Translations under genes and position numbers: made by a program
The notes under the pieces: model-generated
What the model saw: the letters and a program-made list of their open reading frames with translations, nothing else
Told to the model about the DNA's origin: nothing
Databases searched by the model: none
NCBI GenBank assembly: GCA_913043025.1
Contig: CAJWLM010000001.1
Span: 186,001-250,000 of the forward strand
Source: an uncultured Rhodospirillaceae bacterium
GTDB taxonomy: Bacteria > Pseudomonadota > Alphaproteobacteria > UBA8366
Length of the DNA: 64,000 nucleotides
Direction of reading: 5' to 3'
Shown here: positions 26,719 through 36,006 of the stretch, in pieces
Layout of the letters: each line of letters starts with the position of its first letter
Numbering within the stretch: the first letter of the stretch is position 1

Positions 26719-27498
26719 TCATGCAGCGCAGTATCCGTTGGCGCGGTAGCCTCCAAGCATGAGCGTGCAATCTTTTTTAAGATGGTCGATGAAGGGGGCT
26801 GATCGAAGGAATGTTCGAAGTCCGCGGTGGATGTCATCATCTGTTTCTGCCATAGCAGCGCATTGATCAAGTGGACGGAAAAAAGGAGCGCGTGGCCGGT
26901 GTTCAGTTTTCCGGATGGAGAGTGGAATAAGGCCGCCGGTCGATGCGCAGATAAATTCTGCAATTCCGGGTTGGGAAGCAACTTCTATTTTCTCCAGAGC
27001 ATTCGGGGCGGCAATTGAAGTTAGATCTGAATTTTCAGGATTTTGTTGGAACATTGATTCGTAGCTCCTTCCACTCTGCCGATAGACAATAGAGCCATCT
27101 CCAACACGCATTGCGATTGTTCCAGCGGGACTAGCTAGTATGACAATTAGAGTAGGGGATAAAATGAGGGAAGTATGACTGCTGTTAATGATTTGCTCGA
27201 CCAGGGCTGACCTAACACCCTCGCAAAGCTCCTGAAAAAAGGGGGTCGCTATATCTACTTCTGGGCAATCAACGAGTTTTGCCAAGTAATGACGATCCTC
27301 TAAAAGAGTTGTAATAGCCTTTTTTACAACGATTTTTGCTGTGTTTTGTGGATGGATAATGCTCCTAACATCATCAGAAAGTGCTGCTATTATTACCTCT
27401 TCGCCGACTTTGTGGACTTCTCCGTAATCTAATGCAGGCAAAGGAGAAAGACTTCCTGCTTTTGCTTTCCTGTAATCTACGGCAGCATGCCAACTCAT
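26719..27498 (-). CDS. Protein phosphatase 2C-like protein with degenerate metal site
   Basis: 259-residue protein I assign weakly to the PP2C (PPM) fold. The order of segments fits: MSWHAA start, AALSDDVRS (for the usual A-x-D-G-x-G), a long helix VKKAITTLLE, MRVGDGSIVYRQ (for G-D-G-x-I), FICASTGGLIPL (for TDG), and DCTLMLGGY (for DD-x-T-L). Several metal-binding Asp positions are replaced (TDG is TGG, DD is KD), so it may be a pseudophosphatase or use an altered site. Start at ATG 27498, with AGGAA upstream; a TTG at 27534 is possible. No kinase or partner gene adjacent. Confidence 0.6.
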   Translation of the reverse strand: MSWHAAVDYRKAKAGSLSPLPALDYGEVHKVGEEVIIAALSDDVRSIIHPQNTAKIVVKKAITTLLEDRHYLAKLVDCPEVDIATPFFQELCEGVRSALVEQIINSSHTSLILSPTLIVILASPAGTIAMRVGDGSIVYRQSGRSYESMFQQNPENSDLTSIAAPNALEKIEVASQPGIAEFICASTGGLIPLSIRKTEHRPRAPFFRPLDQCAAMAETDDDIHRGLRTFLRSAPFIDHLKKDCTLMLGGYRANGYCAA

Positions 27499-27694
27499 CG
27501 CATTATTGTTCCTATGAAACTGTTTGGCCGACAAGATATGCTAAAAATAGGTACCGAAATATTTCAAATATTCTAATAAACACAAAAACTATATTTTAAT
27601 TGTCGTATAAATACAAGTAATATACTAAAAAATTATGTATTAAGTTACGGTAATTAAAAAATATGCAGCATTCGTAAATATAGAGAGTAACAAA

Positions 27695-28132
27695 ATGACG
27701 GGGATTCCGTTTAGGATTATTGGTTTAGATCATTTAGTACTTCGTGTGCGCAACATAGAGGTAATGATAAATTTTTATTGCGACATCCTTGGGTGTATCC
27801 AAGAACGTGAGGTAGCGGAGTTAGGCCTTGTGCAGCTGCGTGCGGGGACGAGTCTGATTGATTTGGTTGATTGCGCCGGGAAACTTGGACGTAAAGGCGG
27901 GTTGACTGTGTCATCCGGCTCCGAAGGGGGGAGCATGGATCATTTTTGCCTGAGAATAGCCGGATTTGACAAAGAAAAGGCAATGAAACATCTCAGCTCG
28001 GCCGGAGTGCGATTGGGTGATTTTGGGACGCGTTATGGTTCAAAGGGGATGGGGCCGTCACTTTACCTTTATGATCCGGAGGAAAATATGATCGAATTAA
28101 AAGGGCAGAGCGTAAATACGGATGGCAATTAA
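27695..28132 (+). CDS. VOC family protein (glyoxalase/dioxygenase-like)
   Basis: 145-residue protein made of two betaalpha-beta-beta-beta units of the vicinal oxygen chelate fold. Metal-binding candidates are His in GLDHLVLRV, His in SMDHFCLRI, and Glu in ENMIELKG. These match the glyoxalase I/bleomycin resistance/ring-cleavage families. Function unspecified. It is alone between the divergent PP2C-like gene and an AT-rich gap. Confidence 0.88.
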   Translation: MTGIPFRIIGLDHLVLRVRNIEVMINFYCDILGCIQEREVAELGLVQLRAGTSLIDLVDCAGKLGRKGGLTVSSGSEGGSMDHFCLRIAGFDKEKAMKHLSSAGVRLGDFGTRYGSKGMGPSLYLYDPEENMIELKGQSVNTDGN

Positions 28133-28537
28133 TTTATTTGCTCCAAAGTGCTCGCTTTGAGATTAATCGTGGGCACTCTACGCATATTTATTTATCTGTT
28201 TTAGCTGCTGAACAAATTTAGTGATAAGATATAGTTTCAGTGTATGTGCTTTTAACAGCAAACAATCATAAAGCGCGATTTTTCAAAGTAAAAAAGCTAG
28301 TCAGCGATCATGTTATATGTCTGATAGGGTAAATTTTCTTGAAACGAACTTAAACGGCATGAAAATAAAAAAACATTTAAAAATGCGATAATATTAAATA
28401 TTATATAAATAAATTGAATCTTTATTTAATTTTTACTCAAAATATTTTAAAATTTACTTTGTGTTTATATATGTATATATTTACTTCTATTATTAATTTG
28501 TTTATACAGATATTTTTTATTGAGTAGATGTGAATCA
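28133..28537. other. AT-rich intergenic region
   Basis: About 400 very AT-rich bases between the VOC gene and the SPOR gene. I find no gene, no repeat array and no clear terminator. It presumably holds the promoter of the SPOR gene, but AT runs make any single match to -10/-35 uninformative. Confidence 0.4.
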
Positions 28538-29701
28538 ATGTCCTTATTTGACGAATTCGATAAACTCTCGTCTAATGTACAGAGGAGGCGTCAAAGCCCC
28601 TCTAGCTCTCTGCCCAAGCCGAAGAGTAACCGTTCAGTGGCGAGTGCAAGGTCTGTAGCCTCTAAAACATCAACAACGCCGTTACCGCCTATGATTGCCT
28701 CGCAGGGATCAACTAATACGTCTTTAAACCAGACAGAATATTCTCCAACACGTCCCGTTGGGTCTTTCCGGTTTTCATTGAGCAGAGGTGGCGTCGCTGC
28801 AAGTATAGCTGGAACATTAGTGGCTGCGGCATCACTTTTTGTGGGTGGATATGTGACTGCATATGTCGTTTATAATCCTAAGGGTCCGGTTGATGTGGAG
28901 ATTGGGAAAGTTAAGCCATCATCTGGATTTGAGAAGAATTATTCTATCGATCAATCTGGGGGGGCGGGAAGGCTAAAAGCTACACATCGTCCATTAGAGG
29001 TGGTTATGTCGCCAGAAACCTCTGGTGGGAAGGCGGTAGTAGCCCCAGAGCTCAGGGAAGGGGAAATACGTGGATCTGTAGGCAGGACATCTTCCTACGC
29101 AGAATCTTACGGCGAAAAGGACACCAACCACTTGTCGAATTCGGAAAAATTACAAAATGAACTGGATGGGGAGGTGATATCGAAAATACCCGGTAATCGC
29201 CGAAAATCCGTTGAGTATGTCGCTCCTCAAAGAAAACTTGAACGCTTATTAACGGCTCCCAGTAGCGACGACAGCGTCTCTGATTATGTTTTGCAGTCCG
29301 CATTTCCAAAGAAGCAAAATGCAAATAGAACCTCAGAAGATAATGGTAAAAAACCGGCGTCTGATGTCAAAGAGGCCGGCGCAAATAGAGCAGTACCTTT
29401 TAATCAACAAGAAATAGCTCCTAAAAGCGCTTACTCGAGCAACTTTGGTTACTCACTACAGCTAGCTGCATTTTCATCAAAACTTAATGCGTCTCAGATG
29501 ATGAAAAAACTTGAGGGCTTTGTGCCCACTGCCAGAATCGATAAAGGTAGGGGTCAATCAGGGCAAGTACTCTACTTCGTTCGAGTTGGGTACGTTGAAA
29601 AACGTGCAGAAGCTATAATTATGGCAAATCGCTTGAGCGCCGAAAAAAAAATAAATAGTGGATATGTAATGCGGGTAAAAGCTCCTGAGATTGTGCGGTA
29701 G
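28538..29701 (+). CDS. SPOR domain membrane protein
   Basis: 387-residue protein: a Ser/Pro/Lys-rich cytoplasmic N-terminus (1-80), one membrane helix at about 85-112, a low-complexity periplasmic linker rich in Ser, Lys and Glu, and a C-terminal SPOR domain (YSLQLAAFSSKLNASQMMKKL to about 385). SPOR domains bind denuded peptidoglycan at division sites; FtsN-like cell division or outer-membrane lipoproteins use them. The layout matches the FtsN-type form in Alphaproteobacteria. Start at ATG 28538; a TTG at 28520 is possible. No division gene is adjacent. Confidence 0.82.
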   Translation: MSLFDEFDKLSSNVQRRRQSPSSSLPKPKSNRSVASARSVASKTSTTPLPPMIASQGSTNTSLNQTEYSPTRPVGSFRFSLSRGGVAASIAGTLVAAASLFVGGYVTAYVVYNPKGPVDVEIGKVKPSSGFEKNYSIDQSGGAGRLKATHRPLEVVMSPETSGGKAVVAPELREGEIRGSVGRTSSYAESYGEKDTNHLSNSEKLQNELDGEVISKIPGNRRKSVEYVAPQRKLERLLTAPSSDDSVSDYVLQSAFPKKQNANRTSEDNGKKPASDVKEAGANRAVPFNQQEIAPKSAYSSNFGYSLQLAAFSSKLNASQMMKKLEGFVPTARIDKGRGQSGQVLYFVRVGYVEKRAEAIIMANRLSAEKKINSGYVMRVKAPEIVR

Positions 29702-29803
29702 GTCTATTTTAAGGCTAATGATCTGTTGTTTTGTGAGGCGTAATTCAAATAAGATGAACATTACCATAAAAATTAATTTTGAAATTTTGGACTTCCTGCC
29801 GAC

Positions 29804-30505
29804 ATGAAAGAATGCAGTAAATCGATCAATCGACGTATGGCTGATTCAAATTTCATGAATCGTTATTTCTCGGGAAATGGAATCGATATAGGTGGAGCTC
29901 CGGACCCACTATTTCTGTACTCAGAATTATTTCCAAAGATCAGTGAAGTAAGGACTTGGGATTTGGGAGATGGGGACGCCACCTTTATGGAGGGTGTGGA
30001 GAACGACACCTATGATTTTGTCCATTCCAGTCATTGTTTGGAACACTTAAAAAATCCTGAGGCCGGACTCAAGAACTGGTTCCGTATTCTCAAGCCAAAT
30101 GGTTATTTGATTGTAACGGTCCCGGATGAAGATCTTTATGAGCAAGGTGTTTTCCCAAGCACCTTTAATACTGACCACAAATGTACATTTACCATCAGCA
30201 AAAAAGAATCGTGGAGTACAAATTCAATTAATATTTTTGATATATTACCATCTCTCGGTGAGGCAGCAGAGGTTGTCAAAGTAGAGCTACTAAACCACGC
30301 ATACCGCTACGTTTTACCGAGGTTTGACCAGACGTTGACTCCGGTGGCTGAAGCAGGCATCGAATTTGTTGTACGTAAAAGACCGCAGGAGGAAGTAGCT
30401 TTTTGTGGATTGCATAAGCATCCAGGGGAGGTTGATGGAACATTGTTTCAGCTCCTCACCGGTATCAAAAAACCAACCACCAATAAGAAAAAAGAAGAGG
30501 TTTAA
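29804..30505 (+). CDS. Class I SAM-dependent methyltransferase
   Basis: 233-residue Methyltransf_11-type protein. The SAM motif is GIDIGGAPDP and motif post-I appears as EVRTWDLGDGD, followed by the HSSHCLEHLKNPEAGLKNWFRILKPNGYL block that is common in bacterial glycan and lipid methyltransferases. No membrane segment. The last residues are Lys-rich. It ends 4 bases into the convergent nitroreductase gene. Acceptor unknown. Confidence 0.88.
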   Translation: MKECSKSINRRMADSNFMNRYFSGNGIDIGGAPDPLFLYSELFPKISEVRTWDLGDGDATFMEGVENDTYDFVHSSHCLEHLKNPEAGLKNWFRILKPNGYLIVTVPDEDLYEQGVFPSTFNTDHKCTFTISKKESWSTNSINIFDILPSLGEAAEVVKVELLNHAYRYVLPRFDQTLTPVAEAGIEFVVRKRPQEEVAFCGLHKHPGEVDGTLFQLLTGIKKPTTNKKKEEV

Positions 30506-31101
30506 GGATCATTAGATGTTGCCTTTGTAACGTCCGAGGTCCATTCGCTCACGTAATCTGCTGCGGAGGGCCTGATTTTTTTACGCGGCTCATTGGTTGG
30601 TGTGCCAAGGTATAAGAAGCATATAATCTGATCTTTATCTTTCAGACCAAGTGCCGCCTTTACGTGAGGATCATAAGCAGCTGGCCCCGTTAGCATGATG
30701 CCGCCGTACCCTTTGACGTACGCAGCATTGATGATGTTTTGAGCTGCAGCCCCAACAGTTATTATTTGCTCGACCTCAGGAGCCTTTGGGTGGTTTTTGG
30801 TTATTTCTGCGTATATAGTTACGATGAGTGGCGAACGGAGGGGTTTTTGTCGCTGTGACTCAAGTCTTTCTTTGCTTGGATTTTCATCTCGGCGAGCCAT
30901 GCTTTGAGCCATTACTTCCCCAAGCCTCTGTCGGGCTTCCCCCCGAATAAGCAAAAATCTCCATGGTTTAAGCCCTGCGTGATCCGGTGCACGCATTCCT
31001 GTTTCAAGAATTTCCAATAGCTCTTCACCATCCGGAGCGGGATCTGATAGTTGTCGAGCGGGCACAGAATTCCGACTCAATAATAGTTCCATAGCATCCA
31101 T
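30502..31101 (-). CDS. Nitroreductase family FMN protein (YdjA-like)
   Basis: 199-residue minimal nitroreductase. It has the RNSVPARQL N-terminal FMN segment, the GMRAPDHAGLKPWRFLLI block, and GAAAQNIINAAYVKGYGGIMLTGP with the glycine-rich FMN-phosphate loop. This resembles the short YdjA subgroup of NAD(P)H-dependent reductases. The 4-base overlap (TTAA) with the end of the methyltransferase gene is convergent. The real electron acceptor is unknown. Confidence 0.9.
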   Translation of the reverse strand: MDAMELLLSRNSVPARQLSDPAPDGEELLEILETGMRAPDHAGLKPWRFLLIRGEARQRLGEVMAQSMARRDENPSKERLESQRQKPLRSPLIVTIYAEITKNHPKAPEVEQIITVGAAAQNIINAAYVKGYGGIMLTGPAAYDPHVKAALGLKDKDQIICFLYLGTPTNEPRKKIRPSAADYVSEWTSDVTKATSNDP

Positions 31102-31135
31102 ATCTTAGTCCTCACTTCATCTGCAAAAATTAATC

Positions 31136-31831
31136 CTAATGGCCTGGTGGCATTGGAGTGTTAGGTAATCCTCGACCATCAAATGTGCGGCCGACTAAAA
31201 AACCAAAAATGAAGCCACCGATATGTGCCTCCCATGCAATATATTCCAACTCGCTTGAAAGCATGGATCCAAATAACCAAAATATTAAATTTGTTCCAAC
31301 CCAAAAGATCGAAAATAATACCGCTACACGTAGTGGCATAATCGGGTGACATGGATCTGCATGAAACTTTGGAGCGATTGATATGTGAACTAAGGCGCCC
31401 AAAATGCCTGATAGCGCTCCTGAAGAGCCAATTAGTGGCGCAATTTCGTGTGGGTTGCAGCCCATCCAGAAAAAAGCAGAAACGATTCCACTAGATACGT
31501 ATAATAGCAAAAATTTAATTAAGGACATACGGCGCGCCACGGCTGTGCCAAATGCGAGAAGGAAGCAAATATTTAATAGCAAATGGTACATGTCTGAATG
31601 AATGTACGCGTAGGTCAGTGGAGAAAGTGCGAGCGTGATACTCTCGTGATACCATAATTCAGGGTTCTGAAATCTTTCCGGAATAAAGGCAAAGTAGCGT
31701 AAAACATAATTTTCTTGAATTCCGGTTAAAAATATTCCGCAAAAATGTACGAGTATTGATAGTGCGGCAAGTAGCCGGATTATATTGGGTACCTTCAGAA
31801 CTGGCTGATGGATTGGATTTTTAGGGGGCAT
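31136..31831 (-). CDS. Rhomboid family intramembrane serine protease
   Basis: 231-residue membrane protein with six hydrophobic helices. Catalytic Ser137 lies in GSSG (135-138), catalytic His203 in EAHIGGFIFG, and the signature His78-x4-His83-x3-Asn87 (HSDMYHLLLN) in helix 2. Rhomboids cleave membrane proteins within or next to the bilayer. It lies 34 bases from the nitroreductase start and 36 from the ArgE stop, all on the minus strand. Substrates unknown. Confidence 0.93.
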   Translation of the reverse strand: MPPKNPIHQPVLKVPNIIRLLAALSILVHFCGIFLTGIQENYVLRYFAFIPERFQNPELWYHESITLALSPLTYAYIHSDMYHLLLNICFLLAFGTAVARRMSLIKFLLLYVSSGIVSAFFWMGCNPHEIAPLIGSSGALSGILGALVHISIAPKFHADPCHPIMPLRVAVLFSIFWVGTNLIFWLFGSMLSSELEYIAWEAHIGGFIFGFLVGRTFDGRGLPNTPMPPGH

Positions 31832-31867
31832 GGATCTGTGGCCGCTTTGACATTTAGGACGACATCT

Positions 31868-33043
31868 TTACTGCGTCTCGATACATGCGCTTTCTGCAAG
31901 ACGATCCATGAAAGTGCTGCATTTAGCTATTTGTTCAAGAGCAATAAATTCGTCAGGCTTATGTGCCTGTACAATGCTTCCCGGTCCACACACTACAGTC
32001 GGAATTCCAGCGGTCTGTTGAAAAGGCCCGGCCTCAGTTCCGAATGAAACTTTAGCATGATCGTTCATGCCAGTAAGGGACTTCGCAAAACTTACTACGC
32101 TGTCGCCAGGATCAGTATGAAGTCCTGGCATCGAAGATTTGATGCTAAATTCAAAGCCAGCCTCTGCACTCAAAGACTTCATTTCAGGCTCTAACTTCTG
32201 ATTTATAAAGTCTCTAATCTCATTCATGTAAACATCCGAACTTTCCTCAGGAAGATGTCGTATTTCGAATTCGAAGTCACATTCCTTTGGAACAATATTT
32301 AGTACCGTCCCACCCCTAATGGTACCAGTATGAATTGTTGTGTGAGGAATATCAAAGAGCGGATCAAAAGGGCCCTCCCTTTTTATTCGACGTGCCATTA
32401 ATTTGATGTGTGATATCAACTCAGCGGCGAATTCGACTGCATTTACTGCCTCCGGCGCCAGACTTGAATGAGCTTCAGAACCTTTGACCCGACAATGAAA
32501 GCTTGTTTTGCCTTTGTGAGCGATTATTACCTTCATTTCGGTTGGTTCGCCTACAATGCAAAGCTTCGGTTTAACTTTTTTATTATTTATAGCAGCGATT
32601 AAGCGCTGAACTCCAATGCAACCTATCTCTTCATCATATGAAAAAGCTAGGTGAATAGGTGTTTTGAGGCCCCGGTTCAAAAATTCGGGTACATGTGCGA
32701 GAACGATTGAAACGAATCCCTTCATATCACATGTCCCACGCCCATAAAGTTTTTTATCTTTCTCTACAACTTCAAAAGGGTTCGTGGACCACACTTGCCC
32801 GTCAACGGGCACTACGTCCGTGTGGCCAGACAGCATAATGCCGGGACGGTCAGGTGGGCCCAACGTCGCATATAAGTTTGCTTTTTGACCAGTCTCATCG
32901 TGAACTAACTCACTTTCAACATTAAAGTTAGCTAGATAATTTTGAATAAAGCCTATGAGCTCGAGATTAGAATTTCTGCTCGTAGTATCAAAAGACACCA
33001 GCACTTTCATTAAATCTACAGCAGACATCAAAGTTCTCATCAA
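31868..33043 (-). CDS. argE: Acetylornithine deacetylase (ArgE)-like M20 peptidase
   Basis: 391-residue M20 metallopeptidase with the ArgE-type motifs: SGHTDVVPVDGQ (first metal His/Asp and catalytic Asp), YGRGTCDMKGF (bridging Asp), DEEIGC (general base Glu) and GEPT. The C-terminal lid domain includes RGGTVLNIVP and the last metal His near VQAHKPDEF. It removes acetyl from N-acetylornithine in arginine synthesis, or a similar N-acyl group. Start may be ATG 33043 or ATG 33025. Preceded by the MlaC-like gene with 27 bases between, on the same strand. Confidence 0.9.
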   Translation of the reverse strand: MMRTLMSAVDLMKVLVSFDTTSRNSNLELIGFIQNYLANFNVESELVHDETGQKANLYATLGPPDRPGIMLSGHTDVVPVDGQVWSTNPFEVVEKDKKLYGRGTCDMKGFVSIVLAHVPEFLNRGLKTPIHLAFSYDEEIGCIGVQRLIAAINNKKVKPKLCIVGEPTEMKVIIAHKGKTSFHCRVKGSEAHSSLAPEAVNAVEFAAELISHIKLMARRIKREGPFDPLFDIPHTTIHTGTIRGGTVLNIVPKECDFEFEIRHLPEESSDVYMNEIRDFINQKLEPEMKSLSAEAGFEFSIKSSMPGLHTDPGDSVVSFAKSLTGMNDHAKVSFGTEAGPFQQTAGIPTVVCGPGSIVQAHKPDEFIALEQIAKCSTFMDRLAESACIETQ

Positions 33044-33070
33044 ACCATCCTGTAACTTACTTTTTAATAA

Positions 33071-33682
33071 TCAACCAGTAGACTTACGCATTTTGCCGAT
33101 AATTGTTCTTAAGCTATCAAAGAACCCTTCTACCCCTCTTTGCCGAATCACGGTTCGAAATTCTGAACGCTGTGTTACGGCCATGCTGATACCCTCAACT
33201 ATGACATCGATAACGTAATAAGCATTATTTTGCCGGCGTACTCGCCAATAAGTCTCGAGTGGTTCGCCCGAGGCCTGGTTTATCAACGTATAAACTAATG
33301 CATCACGCCGAATTGGCCTAGACTTTACGACGTTAAACGTTTCCCCATCATAAGATAGTAGGCGTTTAGAATATGAATATAAGACATAATCCCGAAATAA
33401 TTTTAAATAACGAGCTTTTTGCTCATCATCAATCTCACGCCACGTTTTGCCAAGTGCGAATCGTCCAATAGTTTTCATATCAATACTTTTGTTGAGGATT
33501 TGTCTGAGTTCCGCCTCTTTTTCTATTTTTGGACGCGATCTATCCTTTAGTAAAAATATGGTTTCATCACCAACCTTACGAAGAAATTCTGCCGCTCCGT
33601 CTGGTGATGTCTGAGCTTGAGCTGTTGAAAAAACACCGATTAACCAGAGCGCAAGGCAAATGCGTGGGCAGTGCTGAAACAT
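33071..33682 (-). CDS. MlaC/Ttg2D-like periplasmic phospholipid-binding protein
   Basis: 203-residue protein with a signal peptide (LALWLIGVFSTAQA, likely cleaved after Ala23) and the MlaC domain: IGRFALGKTWREIDDEQKARYLKLF and YWRVRRQNNAYYVIDVIVEGISMAVTQRSEF. MlaC shuttles phospholipids between the outer membrane and the inner-membrane MlaFEDB complex. The other mla genes are not in the window. Some related proteins carry hopanoids (HpnM), which is an alternative. Confidence 0.88.
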   Translation of the reverse strand: MFQHCPRICLALWLIGVFSTAQAQTSPDGAAEFLRKVGDETIFLLKDRSRPKIEKEAELRQILNKSIDMKTIGRFALGKTWREIDDEQKARYLKLFRDYVLYSYSKRLLSYDGETFNVVKSRPIRRDALVYTLINQASGEPLETYWRVRRQNNAYYVIDVIVEGISMAVTQRSEFRTVIRQRGVEGFFDSLRTIIGKMRKSTG

Positions 33683-33797
33683 GATTTTCCCCAGTTACTT
33701 TTACTTTGTAATATTGCAACATAAACTACATATCCTAGATCATAATGAATTTGTAGGTTGAATAACAACGGTGTTTGGTTGAACATTAGATAATTCA

Positions 33798-34958
33798 GTG
33801 ATTGTAGGGGCAGAATTTATTGTGTTAAATCTTCCTAAGTATGTGAACCCACGAACCGATTCGGTTTGGCACGTAAATACTGCGCTTTGGCGCGCGCCAG
33901 ATGATGGAGGTTACGTTAATTTAACCGATGGCGAAGGGTTAACCCAAAATTCGATTGATGTCGGTTCAAATTCATTATGGCGCTATCGTAAGGCTATTAG
34001 GCTACCCAGTGAAAATATATTTTCTTTGGGCGAAGGCTGGACCCCTATCGTGCGAGGTGAATGGGCCGGCCGTGAAGTGATATTTAAAATGGAGTATATG
34101 ATGCCCTCGGGGTCTTACAAAGATCGAGGCTCTGCGGTAATGATGAATTACCTTAAGCAGGTAGGAATAGACTCCATACTTGAGGACTCTTCTGGGAATG
34201 CTGGATCTTCAATAGCAACTTATGGTGCTTTTTTAGGTTTAAAAAGCCGTATATTTGTACCTGCGAATGCTCCGATTGCCAAACGACGGCAGATAGCTGC
34301 CGTGGGTGCTGATGTTGTTGCTGTGAAGGGCAGTAGAGATGATGTTGCGGCTGCAGCATTAAGCGATGCTGAGAAGACCTTTTATGCTTGTCATAATTTA
34401 CAGCCATATTTTTTAGAGGGCACCAAAACACTCGCTTTTGAAATATGGGAACAACTCAATTTTGATCTGCCAGATGTGATTGTTATACCCATGGGGCAGG
34501 GTGCCAATGTAATGGGGTGCCATATAGGGTTTTGTGAACTAAAACGTGCCGGTGTGATTGATCGATTGCCCCGACTTTATGCCGTACAAGCAGTTAATGC
34601 AGCGCCTTATCACGCTGCATGGTCTGTAGACTCCGCGACACCGATAGCAATCGAAGCAAGCCACACTATCGCTGACGGAATAGCCTCCTCTAGACCAATA
34701 AGGCTTCGAGAAGTATTTATTGCTTTGCGTGAAACCGATGGTGATATCGTAGCAGTTACCGAGGATGAAATAGAGGGCTCTTTGAAAGAGCTTTGCCAGA
34801 AAGGGCTTTTTGTGGAACCCACAACAGCGGCGGGGGCGGCGGGCCTAAAAATATTGTTTGAAGATGGGTCTATTGGTCATAGTGAAAAAGTGGTCCTTAT
34901 ATTAACTGGTAGTGGACTGAAAGCGGTTGATGCTATAGCGGGAGCGTTAGAGCTTTGA
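33798..34958 (+). CDS. PLP-dependent threonine synthase-like enzyme (fold type II)
   Basis: 386-residue Trp-synthase-beta-family enzyme. The PLP Lys is K108 in PSGSYKDRG, the phosphate-binding region includes DSSGNAGSS, and the Ser/Gly loop near the C-terminus is LTGSGLK. Overall it resembles the threonine synthase of the ThrC type. The N-terminal region lacks the CxxC zinc-ribbon cysteines that many such proteins have, leaving VNPRTDSVWHVN in that place. It acts on an O-phosphohomoserine-like or other beta-eliminating substrate. Start at GTG 33798. Confidence 0.85.
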   Translation: MIVGAEFIVLNLPKYVNPRTDSVWHVNTALWRAPDDGGYVNLTDGEGLTQNSIDVGSNSLWRYRKAIRLPSENIFSLGEGWTPIVRGEWAGREVIFKMEYMMPSGSYKDRGSAVMMNYLKQVGIDSILEDSSGNAGSSIATYGAFLGLKSRIFVPANAPIAKRRQIAAVGADVVAVKGSRDDVAAAALSDAEKTFYACHNLQPYFLEGTKTLAFEIWEQLNFDLPDVIVIPMGQGANVMGCHIGFCELKRAGVIDRLPRLYAVQAVNAAPYHAAWSVDSATPIAIEASHTIADGIASSRPIRLREVFIALRETDGDIVAVTEDEIEGSLKELCQKGLFVEPTTAAGAAGLKILFEDGSIGHSEKVVLILTGSGLKAVDAIAGALEL

Positions 34959-35087
34959 GAAATTAGTTTTGGGTTATGAACCTTGCTACATTGATTGTGG
35001 TCGTGGCAAGACCTTCACCGGCAAAAACCAGCACATTATATCCGGTTATTTCTATGAAATGTTTGCATTAGTGAAAGCGGCGCAAGA

Positions 35088-36002
35088 ATGAAGAGTAAAA
35101 AATTTCACTATAATTTTGCAGAAGGATTGCATTCTATATCAATACCCAAGGTCTTAAAAAGAGTAGCTCCTGAGAAACCAGTAGCGCCTATCATAGTAGA
35201 CTCGCCTCATAGTGGCACAGATTACCCTACCGACTTTGACTGTTTGGTTCCAAACATTATGTTGCGCCGAGCCGAGGATAGTTATGTTGACGAATTATTT
35301 AGTGATGCGCCTCAGCACGGCGCTACCTTCATAGAAGCACTTTACCCGCGAAGCTATATCGATCCTAATCGATCACTTGACGATCTTGATCCGGATCTCT
35401 TGGATGATGATTGGCCTGCACCAGTATCTATGGGCGAGAAAGCCCGATTGGGTCATGGATTAATTTGGCGACTGTGCCCACCGGCAATGCTTATGTATCG
35501 GCATCGTTTGACGGAGGCAAAAGTTCGTCATAGGATTGAAAAATATTGGCGGCCCTATCACCGATGTCTCTCCACAACGATTGATATGCTGCACAAACGG
35601 TTCGGTGGGACATGGCATATTAATTGTCACTCTATGCCGAGCGGAAGTGCCCCAAGTGTTATGACCCGCACGGGAAGGGTGCCTGCGGATTTTGTGCTGG
35701 GAGACCGAGACGGAACAACCTGCGACATAAGATTACGTCAAGTCGTTTTAAAAACACTGGAAGAGATGGGATACGCGGTTGCTGTGAATGATCCGTATAA
35801 AGGAGTTGAGCTTGTTCGGGCTTATTCAGACCCAGCATGTGCTCGGCACTCCATACAGATAGAAATCAACCGTGCTATTTATATGAATGAACGCAGCCTA
35901 GAACGCCTCGCGAGTTTTGAAATATTAAAAGCTGATATAAACCACCTTCTGTATGAACTAGTCAGGTTTTCAAATCAGCGGATTTCGGTTGCTGCAGAAT
36001 AG
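35088..36002 (+). CDS. N-formylglutamate amidohydrolase family protein
   Basis: 304-residue protein with the FGase-type fold. Key segments are IIVDSPHSGTDYP near the start, EALYPRSYIDPNR, and HINCHSMPSGSAPS, which carries the zinc His. The family hydrolyses N-formyl-L-glutamate to glutamate and formate in histidine breakdown, or other N-acyl amino acids. No hut genes are nearby. It ends 5 bases before the convergent nadK gene. Confidence 0.88.
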   Translation: MKSKKFHYNFAEGLHSISIPKVLKRVAPEKPVAPIIVDSPHSGTDYPTDFDCLVPNIMLRRAEDSYVDELFSDAPQHGATFIEALYPRSYIDPNRSLDDLDPDLLDDDWPAPVSMGEKARLGHGLIWRLCPPAMLMYRHRLTEAKVRHRIEKYWRPYHRCLSTTIDMLHKRFGGTWHINCHSMPSGSAPSVMTRTGRVPADFVLGDRDGTTCDIRLRQVVLKTLEEMGYAVAVNDPYKGVELVRAYSDPACARHSIQIEINRAIYMNERSLERLASFEILKADINHLLYELVRFSNQRISVAAE

Positions 36003-36006
36003 AAAA

